Notes under the pieces: model-generated
What the model was told of the DNA's origin: nothing
Database searches by the model: none
The model's input: the letters and a program-made list of their open reading frames with translations, nothing else
In this document: piece after piece, positions 1 through 9,487 of the stretch
Layout of the letters: every line of letters starts with the position of its first letter
How positions within the stretch are numbered: the stretch's first letter is position 1
Made by a program: the position numbers and the translations under genes
From: Natronolimnohabitans innermongolicus JCM 12255
Lineage (GTDB): Archaea; Halobacteriota; Halobacteria; Halobacteriales; Natrialbaceae
NCBI RefSeq assembly: GCF_000337215.1
Contig: NZ_AOHZ01000082.1
Span: 1-64,000 of the forward strand
Length of the DNA stretch: 64,000 nucleotides
Direction of reading: 5' to 3'

Positions 1-2591
1 CCCTGACCAGCCGCGAGGATTCGACCGGCGAGTATCCGATGGCCGGGATTCCGATCGACAACGCCGAGTCGTACATCGAAGAGTTGCTCGAGGCCGGCTA
101 TCGGGTTGCTGTCGCCGACCAGGTCGAAGAGCCCGGCGAGACCTCGGGCGTCGTCGAGCGTGCGGTCACGCGGGTGATCACGCCCGGCACGCTCACCGAG
201 GACGAACTGCTCGCCGGCGACGACAACAACTTCGTCGCGGCGCTGGCCCGGAACGGCGACTCGCTGGGACTTGCCCTACTCGACGTCTCGACCGGCGATT
301 TCCTCGCGACGAGTTCGACGTCGGAATCGGCGATCGAGGACGAAGTGAGTCGCTTCGCTCCCTCGGAGGCCGTCGTCGGTCCCGACGCGCCCACCGATCC
401 CGTCCCCGACGACTGTATGGTCACGCCGTTCGACGCCCGCGCGTTCGATCGCGAGCGGGCCGGCGAGAAGCTCTCGGCGTACTTCCGAAACCGCGACACC
501 TTGCTCGCCAGCGATGCCGAAATCCGAGCCTGTGGGGCCTTGCTCGCCTACGCGGAGTACGTCCGTGGCGGCGAACACGAGGGCGAGCGCGGCGATGGGA
601 GCGACCGAGATGGGGACGACGGCGTCGACCTCGAGGGGCCGACCGAACGTCTCGAGTACATCACACGACTCACCCGATACGACCCCCGCGAGTACCTGCT
701 GTTGGACGCCGTCGCCCTGCGGAGCCTCGAGTTGTTCGAGCCACGGTCGGTCCACGGCCGTGACGAGGCGACGCTCGTCGGCGTCCTCGACGAGACGGCA
801 AGCGCTCTCGGCGGCCGAAAACTCAGGGACTGGCTCCGCCGGCCGCTGCTCGATCCCAGCCGGATCGAGGCGCGCCACGACGCGGTCGCGGAGCTGAAAC
901 GAAGCGTCCGGGAACGAGAGCGACTTCACGAACTGCTACGGGACGTTTACGATCTGGAGCGGCTGATCGGACGGATCTCCCGCGAACGCGCCAACGCGCG
1001 AGACCTGCGATCGCTGCGGGACACGCTGGCGGTCGTCCCTGATATCCGCGAGCAACTCGCCGACGCCGACTGCGACCGGCTGTGTGAACTCCACGAGCGA
1101 CTCGATCCGCTCGCTGACGTCCGCGAGCTGATCGACGACGCGATCGTCACCGACCCACCGATCGAGATCACCGAGGGTGGGATCATCGCCGAGGGGTACG
1201 ACGACGACCTCGACGAACTCCGACGAACCGCACGCGACGGTGAGCAATGGATCGACGACCTCGAGCAGCGAGAGCGCGAACGGACCGGAGTCGACTCGCT
1301 GAAGGTCGGCCACAACTCGGTCCACGGCTACTACATCGAGGTGACGAACCCCAACCTCGATGCGGTCCCGGAGAACTACCAGCGCCGGCAGACGCTGAAA
1401 AACTCCGAGCGGTTCGTCACGCCGGCGTTGAAAGAGCGCGAAGACGAGATCGTCGGTGCAAAGCAGCGTGCGGACGAACGCGAGTACGAACTGTTCCGCG
1501 AAGTCCGACGCGAGATCGCCAAGGACGTCGAGCGCGTCCAGGCTCTCGCCGACGCGGTCGCGACCCTGGACGCGCTCGTCTCGCTCGCCACCGTCGCCGC
1601 GCAGTACGACTACTGTCGGCCCGAGATCCTCGAGCACGGGACCGACGGAAACGCGGCAGGCGAACCGGGAGGCGGCCGCGAGGGACTCGAGATCGAGATC
1701 GAGGGCGGCCGCCACCCCGTCGTCGAGCGCACGCAGGAGTCGTTCGTCCCGAACGACGCGCGGCTCGCGAACGACCGGCGGCTGGCGGTTATCACCGGTC
1801 CGAACATGTCGGGGAAATCGACGTACATGCGCCAGGTCGCCCAGATCGTCCTGCTCGCGCAGGTCGGGAGCTTCGTGCCCGCCCGCGCGGCCAGACTGAC
1901 GCCCGTCGACCGAATCTTCACCCGCGTCGGCGCCAGCGACGACATCGCCGGCGGTCGCTCGACGTTCATGGTCGAGATGGACGAGCTCGCGACGATCCTG
2001 CGCGAGGCCGACGAGCGATCGCTCGTATTACTCGACGAGGTCGGCCGCGGCACCTCGACCGCCGACGGACTCGCCATCGCGCAGGCCATCACCGAGCACG
2101 TCCACGATGAGGTCGGCGCGACGACGCTCTTTGCGACCCACCACCATCCCCTGACCGAGATCGCAGACGACCTCGCGGCCGCGTTCACGCTCCACTTCGA
2201 GGTCGAGCAGGTCGACGGCGAAGTGGTCTTCCACCACGAGATCGCCCCCGGCGCGGCGACCGGCTCCTACGGCGTCGAGGTCGCGACGGCCGCAGGGGTA
2301 CCCGACGACGTCGTCGAGCGCTCTCGAGAACTTGCCGCCGAGGCGGCCGACGAGGACCGGGCGCTCGAGGGAGCCGACGAGGCGACCGACGGACATCGGT
2401 CCATCGAAACCGAGCACGACCACGACCACGCCCGCGCCCGCAACGCGCCAAGCGCTGCTGCCGCCGACGGCGGGGACGTTCCGACCGACATCGCCGCCGA
2501 ACTACGGTCGCTCGACCTCGCGCACCTCACGCCCGTCGAGGCCCTGACGGAACTCGATCGGCTAAAGCAGTTGCTCGAGGAGGCGGACTGA
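1..2591 (+). CDS. mutS: DNA mismatch repair protein MutS (5' end outside window)
   Basis: MutS1 ATPase, which binds DNA mismatches as a dimer and signals to MutL for strand-specific repair. The reading frame is open to the left edge: bases 3-38 encode [12 protein letters not shown] ahead of the ATG at 39, and this matches MutS sequence before the 'MAGIP' motif. The true start therefore lies upstream and the mismatch-reading Phe-x-Glu motif is not visible. Visible parts are the connector, the lever and clamp helices, and the ATPase domain with Walker [10 protein letters not shown] (about residue 586 counting from the ATG at 39), a [13 protein letters not shown] segment and Walker [13 protein letters not shown] (about 663). 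An acidic, His-rich linker precedes the C-terminal helix-turn-helix dimerisation segment ([18 protein letters not shown]). The adjacent genes are not mutL. Confidence 0.97.
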   Translation, partial: LTSREDSTGEYPMAGIPIDNAESYIEELLEAGYRVAVADQVEEPGETSGVVERAVTRVITPGTLTEDELLAGDDNNFVAALARNGDSLGLALLDVSTGDFLATSSTSESAIEDEVSRFAPSEAVVGPDAPTDPVPDDCMVTPFDARAFDRERAGEKLSAYFRNRDTLLASDAEIRACGALLAYAEYVRGGEHEGERGDGSDRDGDDGVDLEGPTERLEYITRLTRYDPREYLLLDAVALRSLELFEPRSVHGRDEATLVGVLDETASALGGRKLRDWLRRPLLDPSRIEARHDAVAELKRSVRERERLHELLRDVYDLERLIGRISRERANARDLRSLRDTLAVVPDIREQLADADCDRLCELHERLDPLADVRELIDDAIVTDPPIEITEGGIIAEGYDDDLDELRRTARDGEQWIDDLEQRERERTGVDSLKVGHNSVHGYYIEVTNPNLDAVPENYQRRQTLKNSERFVTPALKEREDEIVGAKQRADEREYELFREVRREIAKDVERVQALADAVATLDALVSLATVAAQYDYCRPEILEHGTDGNAAGEPGGGREGLEIEIEGGRHPVVERTQESFVPNDARLANDRRLAVITGPNMSGKSTYMRQVAQIVLLAQVGSFVPARAARLTPVDRIFTRVGASDDIAGGRSTFMVEMDELATILREADERSLVLLDEVGRGTSTADGLAIAQAITEHVHDEVGATTLFATHHHPLTEIADDLAAAFTLHFEVEQVDGEVVFHHEIAPGAATGSYGVEVATAAGVPDDVVERSRELAAEAADEDRALEGADEATDGHRSIETEHDHDHARARNAPSAAAADGGDVPTDIAAELRSLDLAHLTPVEALTELDRLKQLLEEAD

Positions 2592-2664
2592 TCGAAGCCG
2601 AAAGCAAACAGCGCCGACTACCGTTTGAACCATTTAACGTCGCGACTCCGCAACCCGCGGCCGG

Positions 2665-3117
2665 TCAGTCGTCCCGTTGACCGACCTTCAGGAGCGCGAG
2701 CGCCGCCCCCAGCAGGGCGGTATTCTTCAGGAAGTGGATCAGTTCGTTCTGGCGTTCCTCCGGGTCGTCGACGTTCCAGAAGTCGTGCATCACCGGCGTG
2801 ACGCCGATGAGGAAACTCGCGATGGCCGCGGCGGCGCTGGCCGGTAGCCGCCAGAGAACGAGGCCGATCCCGCCGGCGAGCAGTCCGCCGCTGATCGCGG
2901 GCACCGAAACGCTCGGCGCGGGCGCGCCCTTCGCCTCGGCGTAGGCGATCCGCCCCTCGAGGTTCCGCAGGTTCTCGAGTGCGTTGAACGCGAGGATCCC
3001 GCCGAACAGGGCGGTTCCAAAGCGAAACGCCGGCGTTTCGGTCACGTCGAGTTTCGATTCACCGGCAGCCGCTGTGCCGTCGTCCCGTCGCTGCGTCGTT
3101 CGTGTACGGAGACTCAT
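2665..3117 (-). CDS. DoxX-like small membrane protein
   Basis: A 150-residue protein with a polar 30-residue N-terminus and about four hydrophobic segments (near residues 32-50, 74-91, 94-112 and 131-147). The order of segments and the TPVMHDFW motif after the third helix resemble the DoxX family of small integral membrane proteins, whose biochemical role in archaea is unknown. It is convergent with mutS, with 73 bp between the stops. The start at 3117 fits because the next upstream coding evidence, nucS, ends about 100 bp away. The family call rests on topology and one motif, so the function is open. Confidence 0.7.
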   Translation of the reverse strand: MSLRTRTTQRRDDGTAAAGESKLDVTETPAFRFGTALFGGILAFNALENLRNLEGRIAYAEAKGAPAPSVSVPAISGGLLAGGIGLVLWRLPASAAAAIASFLIGVTPVMHDFWNVDDPEERQNELIHFLKNTALLGAALALLKVGQRDD

Positions 3118-3221
3118 CTATCGTCGACTACGGGACCGATCCGGGTTAGGATCCGCCACGGCAACTGCAGGGTCCCGAACGACCGAGCCGATACGCGGCG
3201 GTAGAAGTGCAGCGCGTACGA

Positions 3222-4022
3222 CTACGTTGGCTCGAGCGAGACGAACTCCAGACCGTGGTCGACGAGCAGGCGGTCGGCGCGGTCGGTCACGGAGGGCGCG
3301 ACGAGGATGCCGCGGACGTCGGCGTCGGCGTGGAGGTCGCGCTCGAGCGCGTCGACGTACCGGCGCAACTGTCCCACGGCGTCCGGGCCGACGCGGCGGC
3401 GTTTGAGTTCGACGACGACGGTCCGGCCCGCGGCGTCCTCGCCGTAGACGTCGACGGCCCCCGCGGACGTCTCGCGCTCGGTCGCCAGCGGCGTAAAGCC
3501 CGTCTCGAGCAGGTCCGGCTCATCGAGGATCCGCTGGCGGAGGTCCTCCTCGGTGCCCGACAGCGAGAGGTCGGACTCGTCGGTGCCGGAGAACGTCGAG
3601 ACCTGCAGCACGCGCTCGAACCGCACTCGCAGGCGCTCCTCGGGCGTCGAGCGAACGCTCTCGAGGACGAGTCTCCGGGGCTCGACGTCGCCGTCCGGTT
3701 CGTCGGCCGACTCCGCGTTCGCCTCCGCGTCGGACTCGCAGAACGCGTCGTGCTCGCAGCCCGGCGGCTGCCAGTTGACCGGCTGTTGGCCTTCGTCGGT
3801 GTGGACCAGCACCGCGCCGTCGGGTTTGAGCATCACGTGGCGATCCCCCGCCTCGAGCGTGCTCGAGGCCCGCCCCTCGTAGTCGACGGTACAGCGCCCG
3901 AAGACCGTCACAAGGGCCTCACGCTCGAGGCCGTCGACGATCGCCTCGCAGGCCGATTCGAGGCCGGGGTGCTCGAGGGTAACGGCTCTCGAGGACTGGG
4001 AGTGGGATGTACCGGTGGTCAC
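3222..4022 (-). CDS. nucS: Endonuclease NucS (EndoMS-type mismatch endonuclease)
   Basis: A 266-residue RecB-like nuclease of the NucS/EndoMS family. In archaea and actinobacteria this family cuts both strands at mismatches or acts on flap and branched DNA, and it interacts with the sliding clamp. The N-terminal DNA-binding half contains EREALVTVFGRC and HTDEGQQPVNWQPPG. The C-terminal catalytic half has a PD-(D/E)xK core, with D191 in AVDVYG and E205-x-K207 in VVVELKRRR. The frame is open to 4205, but the GTG at 4022 is preferred: family similarity starts there, and a TATA element CCTTTTATTC lies 23-32 bp upstream, giving a leaderless transcript. The gene sits about 630 bp from mutS, so two mismatch-processing enzymes are near neighbours. 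Confidence 0.92.
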   Translation of the reverse strand: MTTGTSHSQSSRAVTLEHPGLESACEAIVDGLEREALVTVFGRCTVDYEGRASSTLEAGDRHVMLKPDGAVLVHTDEGQQPVNWQPPGCEHDAFCESDAEANAESADEPDGDVEPRRLVLESVRSTPEERLRVRFERVLQVSTFSGTDESDLSLSGTEEDLRQRILDEPDLLETGFTPLATERETSAGAVDVYGEDAAGRTVVVELKRRRVGPDAVGQLRRYVDALERDLHADADVRGILVAPSVTDRADRLLVDHGLEFVSLEPT

Positions 4023-4044
4023 TGCTCCGACGTAGTCTGCGGGC

Positions 4045-4054
4045 GAATAAAAGG
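4045..4054 (-). promoter_or_regulatory. TATA element of nucS
   Basis: CCTTTTATTC on the minus strand, 23-32 bp before the GTG at 4022. This spacing is typical of leaderless haloarchaeal transcripts and supports the internal start over the longer frame. Confidence 0.6.
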
Positions 4055-4172
4055 GACCCGAACGTCGCGGGCGGTCCGACCGTCGCGGCCCGCTGGCCCT
4101 GATCGTACAGCACTGTGAACATATTCGACTCCTGTTCGATCTGTGTACCGCCTTCTCAACCGTGTCACGAGG

Positions 4173-4179
4173 TTTTATC
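4173..4179 (+). promoter_or_regulatory. TATA element of the lipoprotein gene at 4207
   Basis: TTTTATC lies 28-34 bp before the ATG at 4207. Together with the nucS promoter it forms a divergent promoter region of about 185 bp. Confidence 0.5.
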
Positions 4180-4206
4180 CACGTTCGTCCCTGAACGCCG
4201 GACACA

Positions 4207-4869
4207 ATGACGTCCGATCCGACTCGACGCCGCGTTCTTCAGTTCGCCGGTGCCGGCGCAACCGCGTCGCTGGCCGGCTGTACCGGTCTCCTCGGCGATA
4301 ACGGCGAACTCCAGGCCGACGAGGAACCCGATATCGATCCGTCCGAGGGGATCACCGCGGCGGTCGAGCCGGCCGACGAGGAGATGGCGGCACTCCAACA
4401 GGAGATCCAGACCGAACTCGAAGAGGGCGAACTCGACCAGCAAGCGGCCCAGATGGAGATGTACGAGCGCCAGAGCGAGCTGTTTCTGGAGCGCTCGATC
4501 GAGTTCGAATCCCGGCTGGCGGAGACGGACGAACTCACGGTCGAAGCCGCGATGGGCGAGATGGGCGCGTTCTTGCTCACCGGCTCGGACGAGCGGCTGG
4601 TCGAGTTGCTCCGCGACGGCGACGTCAGCGCGTTGCTGCCCGGCGAAGAGTACGCGGCCGCGCTCGAGGGAGGAGCGGAAGCGCCGCCGGAGGCCGAACC
4701 CGAGCCTGAGCCCGAACCCGAGCCGGACGACGGAGACGAAGAGAGAGATGATGATGATGAGGACGAGGACGATAATAACGGATCGGACGACGATGGCGAC
4801 GGTGCGGACGACGATGAGACGGACGGAGACGCCGACGACGGTACCGACGACGACTCGAGTGACGACTAG
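4207..4869 (+). CDS. Tat-exported acidic lipoprotein
   Basis: A 220-residue secreted protein of unknown function. It opens with a twin-arginine signal (RRR at residues 7-9, then a hydrophobic stretch) and a lipobox LAGC with C25, so a lipid-anchored protein outside the membrane is expected. Residues about 45-145 are Glu-rich and probably helical (many E/Q/L positions). The last 65 residues are almost entirely Asp/Glu with a Pro-Glu ladder (PEPEPEPEP) and are probably disordered. The gene diverges from nucS. It is convergent with the next gene, and the two stop codons overlap within a CTAG tetranucleotide. No catalytic motif is visible. Confidence 0.8.
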   Translation: MTSDPTRRRVLQFAGAGATASLAGCTGLLGDNGELQADEEPDIDPSEGITAAVEPADEEMAALQQEIQTELEEGELDQQAAQMEMYERQSELFLERSIEFESRLAETDELTVEAAMGEMGAFLLTGSDERLVELLRDGDVSALLPGEEYAAALEGGAEAPPEAEPEPEPEPEPDDGDEERDDDDEDEDDNNGSDDDGDGADDDETDGDADDGTDDDSSDD

Positions 4870-5348
4870 TCGACGCTGAACGGACTCTCGCGCTCGGTCC
4901 AGTCCCAGCCCGGGAGCCGTTCCTGAAAGCCGGCCGCGAGCGCCGCCTCGAGGTCGTCGACGCCAGCGTTCTCGTCGGCGTCGCCGTGGACCTGCAGATC
5001 GGCGTAGTGGAAGGTCGCCTCGCCGAGCGTCCGCAGGGGTTGCGTGCCGCCGATCGTCGCGGCCAGTTCGCGGCCCAGAATTTCGTCGACGACGAAGCCC
5101 GGATAATCGCCCTCGACGTCCAGTTCGCGCAGGATCGCGACCATCGCGGCGACGTTGACGGCCAGATCGCCGTCGGCGAAGACGGCGTCGACTTCAGCGA
5201 CGTACTGTCTTTCGGTAACGCGGTCGACGTCGGTGTCGAAGATCTCGCCGAGGTCGTCGCGGACGGTGTTGATGATCGGAACGACGGTTTCGGACCGGTC
5301 AGCGACCCAATTTCGCTCGGTGGCGACGCGTTCGGGAGTGAGCTCCAT
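4866..5348 (-). CDS. Conserved haloarchaeal hypothetical protein
   Basis: A 160-residue soluble acidic protein that I do not recognise as a named family. The frame is open to 5483, but the ATG at 5348 (MELTPERVATERNW) is preferred: the longer extension is Arg/Ser-rich like non-coding frames, and a TATA sequence GTATAAAAG lies at 5389-5397. The body is probably alpha-helical (NTVRDDLGEIF, NVAAMVAILRELD) and ends in a Trp-containing tail (LPGWDWTERESPF). It is transcribed convergently with the upstream lipoprotein gene and shares the CTAG stop overlap. Confidence 0.7.
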   Translation of the reverse strand: MELTPERVATERNWVADRSETVVPIINTVRDDLGEIFDTDVDRVTERQYVAEVDAVFADGDLAVNVAAMVAILRELDVEGDYPGFVVDEILGRELAATIGGTQPLRTLGEATFHYADLQVHGDADENAGVDDLEAALAAGFQERLPGWDWTERESPFSVD

Positions 5349-5388
5349 ACCTCCCGTTCGGACCGCGCGGCCCTGGTTTTTGCGAAGG

Positions 5389-5397
5389 CTTTTATAC
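5389..5397 (-). promoter_or_regulatory. TATA element of the gene at 4866-5348
   Basis: GTATAAAAG on the minus strand, 41-49 bp before the chosen ATG. This implies a short leader of roughly 15 nt, or a start slightly upstream of the one chosen. Confidence 0.5.
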
Positions 5398-5683
5398 TCC
5401 GCAAAGAATAGCCTCGAATAAGCGGGTTCTCCCTGGACTCTTCCCGCAGACCAGGACGACCGACCTGGGAGCGTATTCGTCACGAGACGGTGTTACACAG
5501 GATGATCCGGGATACGAGACGTACTGCGTCGTCTCATCGAGACGGCGCGTCGAACCGGTATCGTCGGGACGGACGAGTTCCGTCGGCCGTCGATTCGACG
5601 TCGACATCCTTTGGACCCTCCAGTTACCGTCCCAGACGGACGCACCCCGGCGGCGAGTACACGCAAGCCACAATCGGCGACCT

Positions 5684-7618
5684 ATGAGTACTGTAGAGCA
5701 GCAACTCGACGACTTGAAAGCAGAGATCACGAGCGAGTTACCGAGCGATATCTCGGTCTCCTCGGTGAAATACGAAGGCCCCGAAGTGGTGGTCTACACG
5801 CGCGATCCGAAGGAGTTCGCCCAGCAGGGCGACCTCATTCGAAAGCTCGCGAGCAAGCTTCGCAAGCGGATCACCGTCCGCCCCGACCCGAGCGTTCTCG
5901 CTCGGCCCGACGAAGCCCGCGAGCAGATCATGAACGTCATCCCCGAGGAAGCGGGCGTGACGGACCTGGACTTCCACGCCGACACCGGCGAGGTCGTCAT
6001 CGAGGCCGAAAAACCCGGCATGGTTATCGGCCGCCACGGGTCGACGCTCCGCGAGATTACCAAGAGCGTCGGCTGGACGCCCGAAGTCGTCCGCACGCCG
6101 CCGATCGAGTCCTCGACGGTCTCGAACGTCCGGAGCTTCCTCAAACAGGAGCGCGACGAGCGCCGCGACATCTTGGAGAAGGTCGGCCGACAGATCCACC
6201 GCGAGGAGATGTCCGACGACGAGTACGTCCGCATCACGACGCTCGGCTGCTGTCGCGAAGTCGGGCGCGCCTCTTTTATCATCTCGACGCCCGAGACGCG
6301 AATTCTCGTCGACTGCGGCGACAAGCCCGGCGCCGAGGGCGAGGTGCCGTACCTCCACGCGCCCGAAGCCCTCGGGGCGGGTCCCCAGACCATCGACGCG
6401 GTCGTCCTCACCCACGCCCACCTCGACCACTCCGCGCTGATACCCCTCCTGTTCAAGTACGGCTACGACGGCCCGATCTACTGTACCGAGCCCACGCGGG
6501 ACCTGATGGGGCTGCTGACGCTCGACTACCTCGACGTCGCGGCCAAGGAAGGCCGCACGCCCCCCTACGACTCCGAGCAGGTCCGCGAGGCGATCAAACA
6601 CTGCATCCCGCTCGAGTACGGCGACGTCACCGACATCGCCCCCGACGTCAAACTCACCTTCCACAACGCGGGTCACATTCTGGGCTCGGCCGTCTCGCAC
6701 TTCCACATCGGCGACGGCCTCTACAACGTCGCGTTCTCCGGCGACATTCACTACGAGGATACGCGACTGTTCAACGGCGCGGTCAACGACTTCCCGCGCG
6801 TCGAGACGCTCGTCCTCGAGTCGACCTACGGCGGTCGCAACGACTACCAGACCGACCAGGAAGATTCCGAGGAGAAGCTAAAGGAGGTCATCAACGAGAC
6901 CTACGACAAGGGCGGGAAGGTGTTGATTCCGGCGTTCGCGGTCGGTCGGTCCCAGGAGATCATGCTCGTCTTAGAAGAGGCGATGCGCAACGGCGACATT
7001 CCGGAGATGCCGGTCCACTTGGACGGGATGATCTGGGAGGCGACGGCGATTCACACCACCTATCCCGAGTACCTCCGTGACGACCTGCGCGACCGGATCT
7101 TCCACGAGGACGAGAACCCGTTCCTCGCCGAGGAGTTCAACCACATCGACGGCGGCGAGGAGGAGCGCCAGGACGTCGCCGACGGCGAACCCTGCATCAT
7201 CCTCTCGACGTCAGGGATGGTCACTGGCGGTCCGATCATGTCCTGGCTCAGCCACATCGGTCCCGATCCGGACTCGACGATGGTCTTCGTCGGCTACCAG
7301 GCCCAGGGGACCCTCGGCCGGCGCATCCAGTCCGGCTGGGACGAGATCCCGACGAGCGAAGTCGGCGCGATGGGCAACGGCGGCGGCCGCGGCACCTTAG
7401 AGCTCAACGTCGACGTCGAAACCGTCGACGGCTTCTCCGGCCACGCCGACCGCGCCGGCCTCGAGAACTTCGTCCGCACGATGAACCCGCGCCCCGAGAA
7501 GGTCCTCTGTGTCCACGGCGACGAACGCTCCACGCAGGACCTCTCCTCCGCGCTCTACCACGAGTTCGATATGCGGACGTTCGCGCCGAAGAACCTCGAG
7601 ACCTTCCGCTTCCTGTAA
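5684..7618 (+). CDS. fttA: FttA / aCPSF1, archaeal transcription termination and 3'-end processing factor
   Basis: A 644-residue KH / metallo-beta-lactamase / beta-CASP ribonuclease, the archaeal relative of CPSF73. In archaea it acts as a transcription termination factor with endo- and 5'-3' exoribonuclease activity. Residues 1-145 hold two KH domains, with the GxxG-like IGRHGS motif in the second. The zinc-binding motif H244-A-H246-L-D248-H249 marks the beta-lactamase core. Further metal and beta-CASP motifs follow (NAGHILGSA, FSGDIHYED, PAFAVGRSQE, STSGMVTGGP, FSGHADR, VHGDERS). The length is normal for the family. The ATG at 5684 gives the conserved MSTVEQQLDDLK start. An antisense frame on the same stretch is Arg-rich and not a gene. 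A 9-bp hairpin follows the stop codon. Confidence 0.96.
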   Translation: MSTVEQQLDDLKAEITSELPSDISVSSVKYEGPEVVVYTRDPKEFAQQGDLIRKLASKLRKRITVRPDPSVLARPDEAREQIMNVIPEEAGVTDLDFHADTGEVVIEAEKPGMVIGRHGSTLREITKSVGWTPEVVRTPPIESSTVSNVRSFLKQERDERRDILEKVGRQIHREEMSDDEYVRITTLGCCREVGRASFIISTPETRILVDCGDKPGAEGEVPYLHAPEALGAGPQTIDAVVLTHAHLDHSALIPLLFKYGYDGPIYCTEPTRDLMGLLTLDYLDVAAKEGRTPPYDSEQVREAIKHCIPLEYGDVTDIAPDVKLTFHNAGHILGSAVSHFHIGDGLYNVAFSGDIHYEDTRLFNGAVNDFPRVETLVLESTYGGRNDYQTDQEDSEEKLKEVINETYDKGGKVLIPAFAVGRSQEIMLVLEEAMRNGDIPEMPVHLDGMIWEATAIHTTYPEYLRDDLRDRIFHEDENPFLAEEFNHIDGGEEERQDVADGEPCIILSTSGMVTGGPIMSWLSHIGPDPDSTMVFVGYQAQGTLGRRIQSGWDEIPTSEVGAMGNGGGRGTLELNVDVETVDGFSGHADRAGLENFVRTMNPRPEKVLCVHGDERSTQDLSSALYHEFDMRTFAPKNLETFRFL

Positions 7619-7623
7619 CTCTC

Positions 7624-7644
7624 CGAAAACGCGTCGCGTTTTCG
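7624..7644 (+). terminator. Hairpin directly after fttA
   Basis: A perfect inverted repeat, CGAAAACGC-GTC-GCGTTTTCG, with a 9-bp stem and 3-base loop, beginning 6 bp after the fttA stop. It is followed by mixed sequence and not by a clean T-run, so termination or mRNA-end stabilisation is only inferred. Confidence 0.4.
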
Positions 7645-8460
7645 AGAAGGAAAAATCGCTCCACGGTTTTGAGTTCTCTCAGCACGACTTGGCGGGCTCG
7701 TTTCGCGGCTTCGCCGTCTTCTCGCGGGCGGCGAGACGGCGGAGCCGCTCGTTCGAGGGGGTTCCACCGCCTCGCTGCCCGCTCGAACGGTCCGTGGAGC
7801 GTTGCTCCACGCGGCTCCACCTCGAGGTCGCTTCGCGACCCCGCACCGCTCGCCCTTTCAGCCCACCGGAAGGCGGTCCTGCTCGCTGCGCTGTGCGGGC
7901 TGGGACTTCCGAGCCCTGGCTCACTGCGTTCGCCAGGACGCCAGGCGCTACCGCAGCGCGGCGCGCGAGTCTGCGCGCCGCGCGGACAGCCTGCCCTTCC
8001 CCGTGACTCGAGGGCGCGCCGCGAACGAACGGCGCACCCTCGAGACGGCCACGTGGGAAGTCACAGCGGTATGCTATCGGCCTCTTCGTCGTCCTCAGCG
8101 CGGTCTGTGCGACTGTCACGTTCGCGCTCAAGTACGTCGGCCCGAGGGCGTTTCATGCGGGTTCCGAGTCGGTGAGCGGGACCAGAATACGCTCGTTCAT
8201 GGCTCGACGTACGGTATCTGCTGGTGTCTGTCGGGTCTGCCACGCCGTTTGACGTGGCGCTTCAGCCGCTTGTGCCGGTCTTGCGCTCGCAAGCGAGCGT
8301 TCATCGCCGTCGGCTCCGCCGCGCAGCGACACGCGTTTCCGCCTCGAGTCGCACGGTTCGAACGAATGGTACGCGACGAGTTGCAGTTACGTGCTCGAGC
8401 GACCGCCGTCGTCGAACACTGCCCGCCGACGATTCGTCGGCGACGCCGGGTGAGCGCGTC
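7645..8460. other. Gene-poor stretch with possible decayed coding remnant
   Basis: About 820 bp without a convincing gene. The open frames here are Arg/Ser-rich and lack family features. The stretch contains a perfect 8-bp hairpin (CGTGGAGC-GTT-GCTCCACG at 7793-7811). At 8076-8150 a plus-strand frame encodes a hydrophobic run (IGLFVVLSAVCATVTFALKY) without a start codon: a TGA at 8004 closes it upstream and a TGA follows about 60 codons later. That piece could be the remnant of a membrane-protein gene. No promoter is obvious. Confidence 0.4.
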
Positions 8461-9417
8461 GTGACGTCGCTCTGGTTCGGCTACGCGCTCCTGACCGCGG
8501 TCGTCTACGCCGGCATCGCTCTCCTTTCGAAGGTCGTCAGCGGCACCGAGATCGACGATCCGATCGCGCTGACGGTCTACAGCTGCGTGCCCTTCTACGC
8601 GGTGTACGTCGTCGGGGGCGCCGCACTGGAGTGGCCGGCGCTCACGGGCGGTGACCGCGGCGTCACGTCGGTTCTCTGGTCGGCGCCGACCGCGACGGCG
8701 CTCGCCATCGGCGTCGTCTCGACGGTCGCCTACGGCGTGTACTACTGGGGGCTGGTCAACGGCGACGTCTCCCGGTTCGTCCCGGCGCTGGCGCTCGAGA
8801 CGATCTTCGTCCTCGTGCTTGGCTACTTACTACTCGGCGAGGCGTTCCCGCCGGGGGTCTACGCCGGCGTCGGGCTGGTCGTCTTCGGCGCGCTGTTCAT
8901 CGCCTACGAGCGCGGCGACGGCGCGTTGCTCGAGCGGCTGGGGCTGCCGACGGTCGCCGTCGCGATGGCCGCCGCCGTCGCCTTCGCGGCACTAAATACG
9001 GGGATGAAGGCGCTGACGGACAGCTTCGGGACGGTCGAACTGCTGTTCTGGATCAGCCTCGGCGGTCTCCTTTCCGTCGTCGCGATCGCGCCGTTTCGGA
9101 TTCGGACCGGCGACGCTTCGGTCGGCCCGCCGTCTCTGCGTCAGTTGACGAGCGGCGAACGGCTGCTGATCGTCGGCGGCCTGTTGAACGCCGTTGCGCT
9201 CTTTACGTTCCTGCGGGCGCTCGAGCACGGCCCCGTCTCGCTGGCGACGGCGATCACCAAACTCGACGTGCTGCTGGTCTTCGTCGGCGCGCTGACGCTG
9301 TCGAAGCTCGCGCCGGCGCTGCTGACGGAGCAGTTCGATCCGTTCACGCTGGCACAGAAAGCGTCTGCGTCGGTGATCATCCTCGCCGGCTGCGTGTTGA
9401 TCCAGTTCAGCTACTGA
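8461..9417 (+). CDS. EamA/DMT-family transporter
   Basis: A 318-residue integral membrane protein with ten predicted helices in two EamA-type halves of five, as in drug/metabolite exporters of the DMT superfamily. Examples are residues 5-22 (FGYALLTAVVYAGIALL), a central Gly-rich turn after GDVSRFVPALALET (typical of EamA repeat 1), and the equivalent HGPVSLATAITKLDVL late in repeat 2. The frame is open to 8224, but the GTG at 8461 is chosen because the first helix begins directly after it; the extra 79 residues upstream are Arg-rich and unlike a transporter. It is convergent with the ABC operon that ends at 9488. The substrate cannot be inferred. Confidence 0.85.
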   Translation: MTSLWFGYALLTAVVYAGIALLSKVVSGTEIDDPIALTVYSCVPFYAVYVVGGAALEWPALTGGDRGVTSVLWSAPTATALAIGVVSTVAYGVYYWGLVNGDVSRFVPALALETIFVLVLGYLLLGEAFPPGVYAGVGLVVFGALFIAYERGDGALLERLGLPTVAVAMAAAVAFAALNTGMKALTDSFGTVELLFWISLGGLLSVVAIAPFRIRTGDASVGPPSLRQLTSGERLLIVGGLLNAVALFTFLRALEHGPVSLATAITKLDVLLVFVGALTLSKLAPALLTEQFDPFTLAQKASASVIILAGCVLIQFSY

Positions 9418-9487
9418 CGGGTGCGCACACCAGCTTCTCGAACCGTGTAGCGATCGAAAACGACGGAAACGGCGGGAGACACTCGAG

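Noticed and set aside
4500-4520. GTTCGAATCCCGGC, like a tRNA T-arm
   Set aside because: It lies inside the lipoprotein frame (EFESRLA), with no matching acceptor or anticodon stems.
5611-7080. Long plus-strand frame in fttA
   Set aside because: Arg/Pro-rich product in the wrong frame over a well-conserved gene; a typical high-GC shadow frame.
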